Below are positions 40,105 to 48,490 of a stretch of 64,000 nucleotides of DNA, piece after piece (within the stretch, counting starts at the first letter, position 1; each line of letters starts with the position of its first letter). Made by a program: the position numbers and the translations under genes. The notes below the pieces were generated by a model. That model was given only the letters and a program-made list of their open reading frames with translations. It did no database searches and was not told where the DNA came from. The stretch is from an uncultured Candidatus Planktophila sp. (lineage in GTDB: Bacteria > Actinomycetota > Actinomycetes > Nanopelagicales > Nanopelagicaceae): contig CALJUA010000065.1 of NCBI GenBank assembly GCA_937975715.1, positions 1 through 64,000 on the forward strand, in the 5' to 3' direction.

Positions 40105-41097
40105 ATGCCCACTTTAACTTCTGCCCACGATCTCATTACCGCTGTTCCATTCCTTATCGGCTTTCATCCCGCTAATTCAATTGTGCTGATTTCGGTCAAG
40201 GAAGATGCGATTGGGTTGGCGATGCGAATTGATGCGCCGCAGGTTCTACAGAGCGATGCGATTGATTTGCTTGCGCACCATTTATTACGTGAAGAAGCCG
40301 ATGCCGCATTACTCGTTGCCTACATGCCCGATGAACGCGAGGATGGTGATTCGCTCCTTATCTCATTGGGTGCAGGGCTACTGCGCAATGGAATTTCCAT
40401 TCAAGAATCGATAGTCGTGCGCAATGGTAGGTATCGCTCGATTATCTGCAGGGACGAAGATTGCTGTCCTCCGGCTGGTACTGACGTGCCGGCTATTGAA
40501 GATTCACAGATCGCGGTGGAGCATGTCCTGGCAGGAGTCCCGATGCCATATTCCAATATTTCAGAGCTCATTGATTCAATATCTGCAGATGCACAATCTC
40601 TCTCGCTGGAGTGGAGCGATGAGGTGAATCGCTTCTATATCGAAGAAGATGCGGAAGAAATTATGGAACTTCGCCGTGATGGGGTTGAGACGATGGATCT
40701 CTTATTGGACGAATTTCGAATGGGACACGGTGCATCAGAACAGACTTTGGTCGCGCGAATGATTGGTCGCATGAGCGATGTGCAAGTGCGCGATTACGCC
40801 CTCGGTGTTCACACCGAAGATACCTTTGATCTCTACTTTGCAATGTGGCGCGAACTTCTTCGAAAAGCACCGCGAGGATTTGTGGCACCGATTGCCTGCA
40901 TCGTTGCAGCGATGTCATATGAAAGCGGTGACGGTGCACTGGCGCAGAAGGCGCTTGATCGCGCACTGGCAGATGATGAGCGCTATCCACTCGCCGGTTT
41001 ATTGCGTCGAGTCTTCAACGCCGGCTGGCCACCAGAGTCCTTTGCGCAGATGCGGGCAGAGCTTCATCCGAAGGTAATTGCCGCAATATTTGAATAG
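40105..41097 (+). CDS. DUF4192 family protein
   Basis: A 330-residue actinobacterial protein. The DUF4192 start is clear: LTSAHDLITAVPFLIGFHPANSIVLIS. Later conserved blocks include AALLVAYMPDERED and an alpha-helical C-terminal half with TPR-like rhythm (ESGDGALAQKALDRALADD, YPLAGLLRRVFNAGWPPES). No membrane segments. Function of the family is unknown; it is widespread in actinobacteria, which supports the taxonomic call. Confidence 0.88.
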   Translation: MPTLTSAHDLITAVPFLIGFHPANSIVLISVKEDAIGLAMRIDAPQVLQSDAIDLLAHHLLREEADAALLVAYMPDEREDGDSLLISLGAGLLRNGISIQESIVVRNGRYRSIICRDEDCCPPAGTDVPAIEDSQIAVEHVLAGVPMPYSNISELIDSISADAQSLSLEWSDEVNRFYIEEDAEEIMELRRDGVETMDLLLDEFRMGHGASEQTLVARMIGRMSDVQVRDYALGVHTEDTFDLYFAMWRELLRKAPRGFVAPIACIVAAMSYESGDGALAQKALDRALADDERYPLAGLLRRVFNAGWPPESFAQMRAELHPKVIAAIFE

Positions 41098-41130
41098 ATT
41101 CGAGCGCCGGTGATGGGTTAGAATTTCGCC

Positions 41131-41236
41131 AGGTCACGAGTTTCGACATCAAGCCCCGGCTAGTCGAACGGCAACCCTCCACCGCGGTGGGGTGCTCCGG
41201 GTGACGACCAGGTTCGCGGCACAAGTGCGGCGAGCA
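41131..41236 (+). promoter_or_regulatory. SAM-IV riboswitch
   Basis: The segment contains GGTCACGAGT, AAGCCCCGGCTAG, CGGCAACCCTCC, GCGGTGGGGTGC and CCGGGTGACGACCAGG in the order expected for SAM-IV, with a trailing GC-rich stem (GTGCGGCGAGC) that can form the pseudoknot. It binds S-adenosylmethionine and shuts off the metX gene that begins 20 bp later. With no separate terminator visible, control may act on translation by hiding GAAGGAAG. Confidence 0.92.
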
Positions 41237-41255
41237 AGTGCGTGAAGGAAGTTTC

Positions 41256-42356
41256 ATGAGCAGAGCTATTAACCACGAAGTCACCGGTGCGTGGCTTGAG
41301 GGTGATGATCCGGGCGAACGTAAGTTCCTCAAGATTGGTTTTCTCCTTCTAGAAAATGGCGAAGTGCTGCCCGATATCACTATTGCTTATCAAACGTGGG
41401 GCACGCTCAACGAAGCTAAAGACAATGCAATATTGATTAATCATGCAATGACTGGTTGGTCTGATGTGCCTGCTTGGTGGCCGCAGATGGTTGGCCCTGG
41501 TCTGCCATTTGATACCGATAAATATTTCATAGTCTGTCCCAACGTCATCGGTGGCTGTCAAGGCTCAACTGGACCATCGAGTATTGCTCCTGATGGAAAG
41601 CGTTACGGTTCCCGCTTTCCGATCATCACTATTCGCGACATGGTCAATGCAGAGGTCGCATTTAGCGATGCTCTTGGAATCGAAAAGTATTTAATTGCAG
41701 TTGGCCCATCACTGGGTGGAATGCGTTCGTTGGAATGGGCGATTCAATTGCCTCATCGAGTCGGTGCAATCTGCACCATTGGATCTTCAGCGGTTGCTAC
41801 TGGAGACCAAATTGGAACCGCATCTATTCAAATTCGCGCTATTAAATCTGACCCGCATTTCAATAGAGGCGATTATTACGAGCAAGAGCGTGGACCAGTT
41901 GAGGGAATGGGAATCGCTCGACGTATTGCTCATCTGACCTATCGCACTGAATCAGAGATGGATGTGCGCTTTGGTCGCCAACTCCAAGGCGATGACACCG
42001 GCCGCTATGCCGTTGAGTCATACCTTGACCACCAGGCAAACAAGCTAGCCAAGCGCTTTGATGCCAATACCTATATTGCCCTCACGGATGCGATGAACTC
42101 ACATGATGTGGGGCGCGATCGCGGGGGAGTCGTGGAGGCGCTGGAATCCATCACCGTTCCAGTCGTAGTGGTCTCCATTTCAACTGACCGGTTATTCCCA
42201 CCTCGACTTCAGGTTGAGATATCTGAGCTTGTGCCAACGGCAGAGCCACTCATTTCCATCAATTCTGACTTCGGTCATGATGGATTCTTGGTGGAGGCCG
42301 AGGCGGTAGGCGATGCAGTGCGCCACGCCCTTGCCACTGCCCAAAATTCACGCTGA
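41256..42356 (+). CDS. metX: Homoserine O-acetyltransferase
   Basis: A 366-residue alpha/beta hydrolase-fold transferase for methionine synthesis; it acetylates L-homoserine. Visible are ILINHAMTG (oxyanion region), VGPSLGGMRSLEWA (nucleophile Ser), and the C-terminal FGHDGFLVE with the catalytic His. ATG 41256 was chosen because GAAGGAAG lies just before it and an upstream GTG lies in the riboswitch end. It is controlled by the SAM-IV riboswitch and appears as a single gene here. Confidence 0.93.
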   Translation: MSRAINHEVTGAWLEGDDPGERKFLKIGFLLLENGEVLPDITIAYQTWGTLNEAKDNAILINHAMTGWSDVPAWWPQMVGPGLPFDTDKYFIVCPNVIGGCQGSTGPSSIAPDGKRYGSRFPIITIRDMVNAEVAFSDALGIEKYLIAVGPSLGGMRSLEWAIQLPHRVGAICTIGSSAVATGDQIGTASIQIRAIKSDPHFNRGDYYEQERGPVEGMGIARRIAHLTYRTESEMDVRFGRQLQGDDTGRYAVESYLDHQANKLAKRFDANTYIALTDAMNSHDVGRDRGGVVEALESITVPVVVVSISTDRLFPPRLQVEISELVPTAEPLISINSDFGHDGFLVEAEAVGDAVRHALATAQNSR

Positions 42357-42375
42357 AAAGCGAAAATCGTCTGGG

Positions 42376-42381
42376 TATAAT
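42376..42381 (+). promoter_or_regulatory. -10 element of the sigma factor gene
   Basis: A perfect TATAAT 70 bp upstream of the GTG start of rpoD. No strong -35 is evident; the TGGG just before it may act as an extended -10. Confidence 0.6.
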
Positions 42382-42450
42382 ATGCCTATCACTTCGAGCA
42401 GTTCGAGATAGAAAGTCTCGAGATTAGTTCGAAAAAACCAAAGGACAATT

Positions 42451-44439
42451 GTGGCTGTATTTAGTGCGCTCAAAAACAAGGCAGGTAAGAAATCAGCACC
42501 TGCTAAGAAGGCAGCTCCAGCGAAGAAGGCTGTAGCTAAGAAGGCTCCTGCAAAGAAAGCAGCACCGGTAAAGAAGGTTGCAGCTAAGAAGGCGGTAGCG
42601 AAGAAGGCAGCGCCAGCTAAGAAGGCGGCACCAGTAAAGAAGGTTGCTGCAAAGCCAGTCAAAGTTGAATTGAAGAAAGAACTATCCGCAAAGGAAGTTC
42701 AGCAGCTCGTAGACCTCAAGAACGCTGTTGCACGTCAGAAGGAGATCCTCGCTGATCTTGAAGCTGCCGGCATTACAAATATCAATAAGATCGTAAAGAA
42801 GGAGTTCCAGCCTCTCGTCCTTGAGGCACGCGCGCTCGCAATTTCGATTCCAGTTGATACCGAGAAGGCACGCAAGGCAGGCCTTGGTGGACCTAACCGT
42901 ATTCTTTCAAAGGCACAGCTCGCACTGATTGCACCTGAACCAGAACCTGTGAAGGCTCCAGAAGTTGGCACAGATGGCAAGGCAGTTAAGGCTGTTGTTC
43001 TCGATGAAGATGGCAATGAAGTTGTTGTTGAAGAAGTTGAGCTCGAAGATGTAGACACACTTATTGCAGAAGCTGCCGAGATCATCGACGCTGAAGCTGA
43101 TGGCACAAAGCCACGTGTTGTCGATGTAACTGAAGAGACAAATAAGTTTGAAGAAGGTTCATTCCTTCTTCTAGATTCTGAATCAGATGATGATGAAGAA
43201 GACAAGAACGAGCGCGAAAAGCATAAGAAGGATCTCAAGAATATCAATATGATTCTTGAAGCTGTTAACGGCAAGATCCAGGGTCGCGAAGTTCCAGCAA
43301 AGCACAACATCGATCAGGCTGAGGCGAAGGCACTTACCTTCAAGCAGATTCAACAGATGTTTGCAATGAATACCTTCACTGACAAGTCAGCGAAGATCAT
43401 CACCGAAGCTGTTAACCAGGGATACTTGAAGAATCTCGAAGATCTTCAATACTTCTTCAACGAGCAGGCTCGTTTCGTACAGACTGAAATCAAGCGCCTC
43501 CCACCAGAGCAGACAGTTCTTACAGCTGGTGCGACTGCTGACCCAGTTAAAGATTACCTCAAGCAGATCGGCCGCGTTGCTCTTCTTAATGCAGAGCTCG
43601 AAGTTGAACTTGCTACCCGCGTTGAAGCTGGTCTCTTTGCAGAAGAGAAGCTGCTCAATGAGAAGAAGCTTGATAAGAAGCTCAAGCGCGAGCTCGAGTG
43701 GATTGTTGAAGATGGAAAGCGCGCAAAGAATCACTTGCTCGAAGCAAACCTTCGTCTCGTTGTTTCCCTTGCAAAGCGTTACACCGGTCGTGGAATGTTG
43801 TTCTTGGACTTGATCCAGGAAGGTAACCTCGGTCTTATCCGTGCAGTTGAGAAGTTCGACTACACAAAGGGTTACAAGTTCTCAACATATGCAACATGGT
43901 GGATCCGTCAGGCAATCACACGCGCGATGGCTGACCAGGCTCGTACGATTCGTATCCCGGTTCACATGGTTGAAGTCATTAACAAGCTTGCCCGTGTGCA
44001 GCGTCAGATGCTTCAGGATCTCGGTCGCGAACCGACCCCAGAAGAGCTCGCTAAGGAACTCGATATGACACCTGAAAAGGTGGTCGAAGTTCAGAAGTAC
44101 GGCCGCGAGCCAATTTCTCTCCACACGCCACTTGGCGAAGAGGGAGATTCAGAGTTCGGTGATCTCATTGAAGATTCAGAGGCGATCAAGCCTGAAGAGT
44201 CAGTGACATTCACAATCTTGCAGGAGCAGTTGATGCAGGTTCTCGGTGGACTTACCAACCGTGAAGCTGACGTTATCAAGGCTCGCTACGGACTTACAGA
44301 TGGACAGCCAAAGACACTTGATGAAATCGGAAAGGTTCACGGAGTTACTCGTGAACGTATTCGTCAGATTGAGTCAAAGACAATGTCGAAGCTACGTCAC
44401 CCATCTCGTTCACAAGCGCTTCGCGATTACCTCGACTAA
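42451..44439 (+). CDS. rpoD: Principal RNA polymerase sigma factor (SigA/HrdB)
   Basis: A 662-residue primary sigma factor starting at GTG. Residues about 8-75 are a long Lys/Ala/Pro repeat region ([14 protein letters not shown] units). An acidic spacer (about 180-260) follows. Region 1.2 starts near [16 protein letters not shown]. Region 2 has [24 protein letters not shown] and [19 protein letters not shown]; region 4 has [20 protein letters not shown]. It directs RNA polymerase to housekeeping promoters. The basic N-terminal tail resembles those of other actinobacterial HrdB proteins and may bind DNA. Confidence 0.97.
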   Translation: MAVFSALKNKAGKKSAPAKKAAPAKKAVAKKAPAKKAAPVKKVAAKKAVAKKAAPAKKAAPVKKVAAKPVKVELKKELSAKEVQQLVDLKNAVARQKEILADLEAAGITNINKIVKKEFQPLVLEARALAISIPVDTEKARKAGLGGPNRILSKAQLALIAPEPEPVKAPEVGTDGKAVKAVVLDEDGNEVVVEEVELEDVDTLIAEAAEIIDAEADGTKPRVVDVTEETNKFEEGSFLLLDSESDDDEEDKNEREKHKKDLKNINMILEAVNGKIQGREVPAKHNIDQAEAKALTFKQIQQMFAMNTFTDKSAKIITEAVNQGYLKNLEDLQYFFNEQARFVQTEIKRLPPEQTVLTAGATADPVKDYLKQIGRVALLNAELEVELATRVEAGLFAEEKLLNEKKLDKKLKRELEWIVEDGKRAKNHLLEANLRLVVSLAKRYTGRGMLFLDLIQEGNLGLIRAVEKFDYTKGYKFSTYATWWIRQAITRAMADQARTIRIPVHMVEVINKLARVQRQMLQDLGREPTPEELAKELDMTPEKVVEVQKYGREPISLHTPLGEEGDSEFGDLIEDSEAIKPEESVTFTILQEQLMQVLGGLTNREADVIKARYGLTDGQPKTLDEIGKVHGVTRERIRQIESKTMSKLRHPSRSQALRDYLD

Positions 44440-44442
44440 GTC

Positions 44443-44631
44443 ATGACAGAAAACGTCAAGGTTTTTGTAAATCCTAAGAGCGGATCTATCCGCATCACAG
44501 GAACCGTGGACTTCGTCGATGCTGATGGCAATGTCACCAGCACCGTCGAAAACCCTAAGTTCTGTGGGTGCAGCCTCTCGAAAGATAAGCCTTTCTGTGA
44601 TGGGTCGCATAAGGAAAAGATCCAAAGCTAG
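44443..44631 (+). CDS. CDGSH iron-sulphur domain protein
   Basis: A 62-residue protein whose C-terminal half is a CDGSH motif: FCGCSLSKDKPFCDGSHK, giving three Cys and one His to hold a 2Fe-2S cluster. Such small proteins take part in electron or cluster transfer. It begins three bases after the sigma-factor stop, so both are likely on one message. Pairing with rpoD is probably due to position rather than function. Confidence 0.9.
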   Translation: MTENVKVFVNPKSGSIRITGTVDFVDADGNVTSTVENPKFCGCSLSKDKPFCDGSHKEKIQS

Positions 44632-44666
44632 CTTTTCTAGGCTGTAAAGGAATATCCCTTTATCAT

Positions 44667-45896
44667 GTGTCTGTGCAGAAGGCTCTGAGGTTCCTAGTCG
44701 CTTCAAGCATAATTCTCTCTTCTTTGATTTTTTACCTTCAACCCGCTCAAGCGGCCTCTTCCAACCCGAATGCAGTCTGTTCAGGTGCAACGTGCACCGT
44801 CACTTTCGCCTACACCGGCGATTACTATCAATGGAGCGCACCTGTAACAGGTGATTACACCTTCGAACTTTGGGGTGCTTCAGGAGGCGGGAACGGTAGC
44901 GCATATTGGGGTACTGGCGGCAATGGCGGTTACGCAAAAGGAACATTAGCTCTTACGAGTTCTCAAACCTTATATATCTATCCAGGACAGGCAGGATTTC
45001 AATCAGGAACGAGTACTTCTTACAACGGTGGAGGATTTGGAAATCCGAGTTCTTCTTATGGAAATGGATACACCGGAGGTGGAGCTACACATATCGCCAC
45101 CACTTCCGGATTGCTGGCCTCGCTCTCCAGCGATACAAGTAGTGTGCTTATCGTTGCCGGCGGAGGTGGTGGTGCCGGAGGTAGCCAAGGACAATCTGGA
45201 TATTCTATTTATGCGGCGAATGGCGGTGCAGGTGGAGGAACTTCTGGTGTAGCCGGGGCTCACTCAAATAATGAATCAAGTTATCGCCCTGGCGGTGGTG
45301 GAGGCACTCAGCTAGCAGGCGGTACTACTGCTAGCGCTTCTACTGCGTCTGCATTCGGTAGGGGAGCTAGTGCAACATCACTTCAATCTGATGCAATTCA
45401 AGGAGGAGGCGGTGGTGGCGGTTGGTATGGAGGCGGTGCTGGATCACAAGCTGGCGGTGGCGGTGGCGGTGGTTCGAGTTACGTCGGTCGCCTGACAAAC
45501 ACTTCAAATATTGCGGGAAATTCATCAATGCCAAATCCGAGTGGCGGAACTATGACTGGTCGCGTCGGCGATGGACTTGCTCGAATAACATATTCAAATA
45601 GTCCAGTGGTGGTTTCTCTAGCAATTGCCGGAAATGCATCCACGGTCAGAAAATCTGACTTTGTCGTTCTTACGGCAACTTCTGATGCTGCAGGTCGTGT
45701 GACTTTCTATTCAAATGGCAAGAAAATCCCAGGATGCATTAACCTCACAATCACTGTTGGAACGAGAACCTGTACATGGAAAGTTGCAATTCAAACCTCA
45801 ACCACATTAAAAGCTTACGTAACTCCTGCTAGTGGAATAGCAGCTTTCTCTCCAGAGATATCCGTATCAGTAACAAGAAGAACGGGCACCCGCTAA
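44667..45896 (+). CDS. Secreted glycine-rich protein with a C-terminal Ig-like domain
   Basis: A 409-residue exported protein starting at GTG. Signal peptide about 1-28 (VASSIILSSLIFYLQPAQAA). Residues about 45-305 are a glycine-rich domain of the PF12810 type: DYTFELWGASGGG, TLYIYPGQAG, VLIVAGGGGGAGG, GGGGGGGSSYVG. The last 95 residues form an Ig-like fold (VVVSLAIAGNAS, GRVTFYSNGKKIPGC) of the kind in bacterial surface proteins. It is likely attached to or released from the surface; its role is unknown. A hairpin terminator follows. Confidence 0.75.
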   Translation: MSVQKALRFLVASSIILSSLIFYLQPAQAASSNPNAVCSGATCTVTFAYTGDYYQWSAPVTGDYTFELWGASGGGNGSAYWGTGGNGGYAKGTLALTSSQTLYIYPGQAGFQSGTSTSYNGGGFGNPSSSYGNGYTGGGATHIATTSGLLASLSSDTSSVLIVAGGGGGAGGSQGQSGYSIYAANGGAGGGTSGVAGAHSNNESSYRPGGGGGTQLAGGTTASASTASAFGRGASATSLQSDAIQGGGGGGGWYGGGAGSQAGGGGGGGSSYVGRLTNTSNIAGNSSMPNPSGGTMTGRVGDGLARITYSNSPVVVSLAIAGNASTVRKSDFVVLTATSDAAGRVTFYSNGKKIPGCINLTITVGTRTCTWKVAIQTSTTLKAYVTPASGIAAFSPEISVSVTRRTGTR

Positions 45897-45920
45897 TAGC
45901 GAGTGCCCGTCTTATTAATT
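45882..45920 (+). terminator. Terminator hairpin between convergent genes
   Basis: Stem ACGGGCAC(C)CGC/GCG(A)GTGCCCGT with a 5-nt loop, followed by CTTATTAATT. It overlaps the 3' end of the glycine-rich gene and may serve both convergent genes. Confidence 0.7.
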
Positions 45921-45927
45921 CCTTAAA

Positions 45928-46137
45928 TTACTTAGTTTCCACCAAGCGCTCAGTCTCGTCCTGAATCTTTACAGCGACCTGAGATAGCTTCTCGGCGTAC
46001 TCCTTGCCGTGGTGAGCGCAGAACATCAGCTCGCCTCCGGTGGCCAAGACGGCACGAACATAGGCCTGGGCACCGCAACGATCACAGCGGTCTAGGGCAT
46101 TGAGGGGTGTGGATTCGAGTAGTACTTGCTCGGTCAT
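45928..46137 (-). CDS. DUF7455-like zinc-binding small protein
   Basis: A 69-residue actinobacterial protein. It has LDRCDRCGAQAYVRAVLATGGELMFCAHHGKEY, quoted here in its parts CDRCGAQ and MFCAHHG, giving a C-x2-C...C-x2-H zinc site. A GGAGAG lies seven bases before the ATG. I recall a gene of this type between the principal sigma factor and parE in Streptomyces. Role unknown. Confidence 0.8.
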   Translation of the reverse strand: MTEQVLLESTPLNALDRCDRCGAQAYVRAVLATGGELMFCAHHGKEYAEKLSQVAVKIQDETERLVETK

Positions 46138-46334
46138 CGCTCTCTCCGTTCGCTATATAAACAATCAGAGGGTAGTGATTCCCTCTGACATTGGAACATC
46201 ATGCCAGTTACTTTTATTCCCCGCGCGGTTAAATTGGGTTAATTTCCGATATTTGGAGTTCTCTATCACTATATGAGACACCTCACGGCGCGCTTAACTG
46301 ATTGCAAACGATTCGCTGGCTAATCTTTGCCACC
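46138..46334. promoter_or_regulatory. Divergent control region between the DUF7455-like gene and parE
   Basis: About 200 bp without a gene. It holds an inverted repeat CAGAGGG/CCCTCTG (46166-46172, 46181-46187) near the minus-strand gene and AT-rich stretches (TAAATTGGGTTAATTTCCGATATT, and CACTATATGAG) that could form promoters for parE. No clear -35/-10 pair can be assigned. Confidence 0.4.
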
Positions 46335-48437
46335 GTGACTGCCAATGATGAGTTGAATTTCGACGCTCCTGTAACTGAAGCCGGGTCAAAAGATAGCTAT
46401 ACCGCAAAGGACCTCGCTGTCCTTGAGGGCCTTGATGCTGTCCGTAAGCGCCCAGGTATGTATATCGGTTCAACTGACTCACGCGGTCTTATGCACTGCC
46501 TCTGGGAGATCATCGATAACGCAGTAGATGAATCGCTCGCAGGTCACTGTAAGAAGATTGAGATCAACCTCGAAGCAGATGGCTCGGTTGAAGTGCACGA
46601 TGATGGTCGCGGTATTCCAGTTGATAAGGAACCTAAGACAGGTCTCACTGGTGTTGAAGTTGTTATGACCAAGCTCCATGCAGGTGGAAAGTTCGGTGGC
46701 GGTTCATATGCAGCCTCAGGCGGTCTCCACGGTGTGGGTGCATCAGTTGTAAACGCACTTGCAGAGCGTCTTGATGTTGAGGTTGATCGCAACGGCAAGA
46801 TTTATTGGATGTCATTTAAGCGCGGAACTCCTGGCGTCTTTGATGGCGATGGACCAAAGGCAGAGTTCACAGAGCAATCTGGTCTTCGAGTCATTGGAAA
46901 GATTTCATCGAAGGTAACTGGAACACGCGTTAAGTGGTGGTCAGATAAGCAGATCTTCCTTAAGGATGCATCGCTTGATATCGAAGATATCTACGCACGC
47001 GCACGTCAGACATCTTTCTTGGTTCCAGGTCTCTCTCTGACTGTTAACGATAACCGCACAAAAGAGAAGACAACTCAGACTTTCTATCACAAGGGCGGAA
47101 TCTCTGAATACTGTGATTTCTTGCAGCCTGATCAGCCAGTAGGCGATGTCATTCGCATCTACGGAACTGGTCACTACCAGGAGACTGTTCCAGTTCTTGA
47201 TGACAAGGGACATATGGTCTCAACTGAGGTTGAGCGCGATATGGAAGTAGATATCGCGATGAAGTGGGGTGACGGATTCGATTCAACCATTCGTTCATTC
47301 GTTAACATCATTGCAACTCCCAAGGGTGGCACTCACCTTCAGGGCTTTGAGCGCGCAATCACCAAGTCATTTAACGAGGCTATGCGCAGCGCAGGTATCT
47401 TGAAGAAGAACGAAGCAGATGTCATCAAGGATGACGTCATGGAAGGCATTACAGCTGTTGTCACAGTGCGAATGTCAGAGCCTCAGTTCGAAGGTCAGAC
47501 TAAGGAAGTTCTCGGAACAGCTGCTGCTACAAAGATAGTCAGTGCAGTCGTTGCCGACAAGCTGAAGGAATTCTTCGCAACAACACGTCGCATCGACAAG
47601 GCCAACGGCAAGTTGATCATGGAGAAGGTTGCTGGCGCATCACGTACACGTATTAGTGCGCGTACCCATAAAGACCTTCAGCGTCGTAAGAATGCGCTCG
47701 AATCTTCGGCGCTTCCAACAAAGCTTTCAGATTGCCGTTCAGAAGATGTCACTCGCACCGAACTCTTTATCGTTGAGGGCGACTCTGCGCTGGGCACTAC
47801 AAAGGCAGCTCGCAACTCTGAGTTCCAGGCAATCTTGCCGATCCGCGGAAAGATCCTCAACGTTCAGAAGGCATCGCTTTCTCAGATGCTCGATGACAAG
47901 GAATGTGGATCGATCATTCAGGTGATCGGTGCAGGTTCAGGTAAGTCATTCGAACTCGACGATGCTCGCTATGGTCGCGTCATCTTGATGTCAGACGCTG
48001 ACGTTGACGGCGCACACATTCGTTGCTTGCTTCTGACATTGATGTATCGCTACATGCGCCCATTGATTGATTCTGGTCGAGTCTTCGCAGCTATTCCACC
48101 ATTGCACCGCATTGAGGTCATGGGTGGCGGTGGCAAGAAGGGCAATTACATCTACACATACTCAGATGATGAGATGAAGAAAGTCACGGCTGACCTTGCT
48201 AAAAATGGCAAGCGTTGGAAAGAACCTATTCAGCGTTACAAGGGCCTTGGCGAAATGGATGCAGATCAGCTCCGTGAGACCACAATGGATCCAGATGTGC
48301 GCACACTTCGCCGCATTACTGTTACCGATGCAGCAGCAGCAGAGGCTATGTTTGAACTTCTCATGGGCTCAGATGTAGCTCCACGTAAAGAATTCATCGC
48401 TAACGCTGAGATCGACCGCGATTCCATCGATGCATAA
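46335..48437 (+). CDS. parE: Type IIA topoisomerase subunit B (ParE/GyrB)
   Basis: A 700-residue ATPase subunit starting at GTG. The GHKL ATPase part has GLMHCLWEIIDNAVDES, DDGRGIPVD and GGLHGVGASVVNAL. The transducer domain lies mid-protein. The TOPRIM part has EGDSALGTTKAARNS, LPIRGKILNV and SDADVDGAHI, then the C-terminal QRYKGLGEMDADQL. The N-terminus YTAKDLAVLEGLDAVRKRPG and the position after sigma factor and DUF7455 resemble actinobacterial ParE, so topoisomerase IV is preferred over gyrase. The partner subunit is encoded at 50099-51628 on the other strand. Confidence 0.9.
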   Translation: MTANDELNFDAPVTEAGSKDSYTAKDLAVLEGLDAVRKRPGMYIGSTDSRGLMHCLWEIIDNAVDESLAGHCKKIEINLEADGSVEVHDDGRGIPVDKEPKTGLTGVEVVMTKLHAGGKFGGGSYAASGGLHGVGASVVNALAERLDVEVDRNGKIYWMSFKRGTPGVFDGDGPKAEFTEQSGLRVIGKISSKVTGTRVKWWSDKQIFLKDASLDIEDIYARARQTSFLVPGLSLTVNDNRTKEKTTQTFYHKGGISEYCDFLQPDQPVGDVIRIYGTGHYQETVPVLDDKGHMVSTEVERDMEVDIAMKWGDGFDSTIRSFVNIIATPKGGTHLQGFERAITKSFNEAMRSAGILKKNEADVIKDDVMEGITAVVTVRMSEPQFEGQTKEVLGTAAATKIVSAVVADKLKEFFATTRRIDKANGKLIMEKVAGASRTRISARTHKDLQRRKNALESSALPTKLSDCRSEDVTRTELFIVEGDSALGTTKAARNSEFQAILPIRGKILNVQKASLSQMLDDKECGSIIQVIGAGSGKSFELDDARYGRVILMSDADVDGAHIRCLLLTLMYRYMRPLIDSGRVFAAIPPLHRIEVMGGGGKKGNYIYTYSDDEMKKVTADLAKNGKRWKEPIQRYKGLGEMDADQLRETTMDPDVRTLRRITVTDAAAAEAMFELLMGSDVAPRKEFIANAEIDRDSIDA

Positions 48438-48446
48438 GTCTTAACG

Positions 48447-48480
48447 AAAAAGCCCCGCCAATATCAGCGGGGCTTTTTTC
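48447..48480. terminator. Bidirectional terminator
   Basis: Perfect stem AAAAAGCCCCGC/GCGGGGCTTTTT with an 8-nt loop, T-rich on both strands. It ends parE from the left and the ABC-F gene from the right. Confidence 0.9.
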
Positions 48481-48490
48481 TTGGAAAGAA

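Noticed and set aside
42475..42680. Apparent tandem DNA repeat (AAGAAGGC-like units)
   Set aside because: It is the coding sequence of the Lys/Ala-rich tail of the sigma factor, in frame and with varied third bases.
42735..43310. A 191-codon minus-strand Ser-rich frame
   Set aside because: Antisense of the acidic spacer in the sigma factor, without SD or homology.
45150..45480. GGTGGCGGT-like repeats as a possible satellite or CRISPR-like array
   Set aside because: They are glycine codons in the glycine-rich secreted protein; there are no regular spacers.
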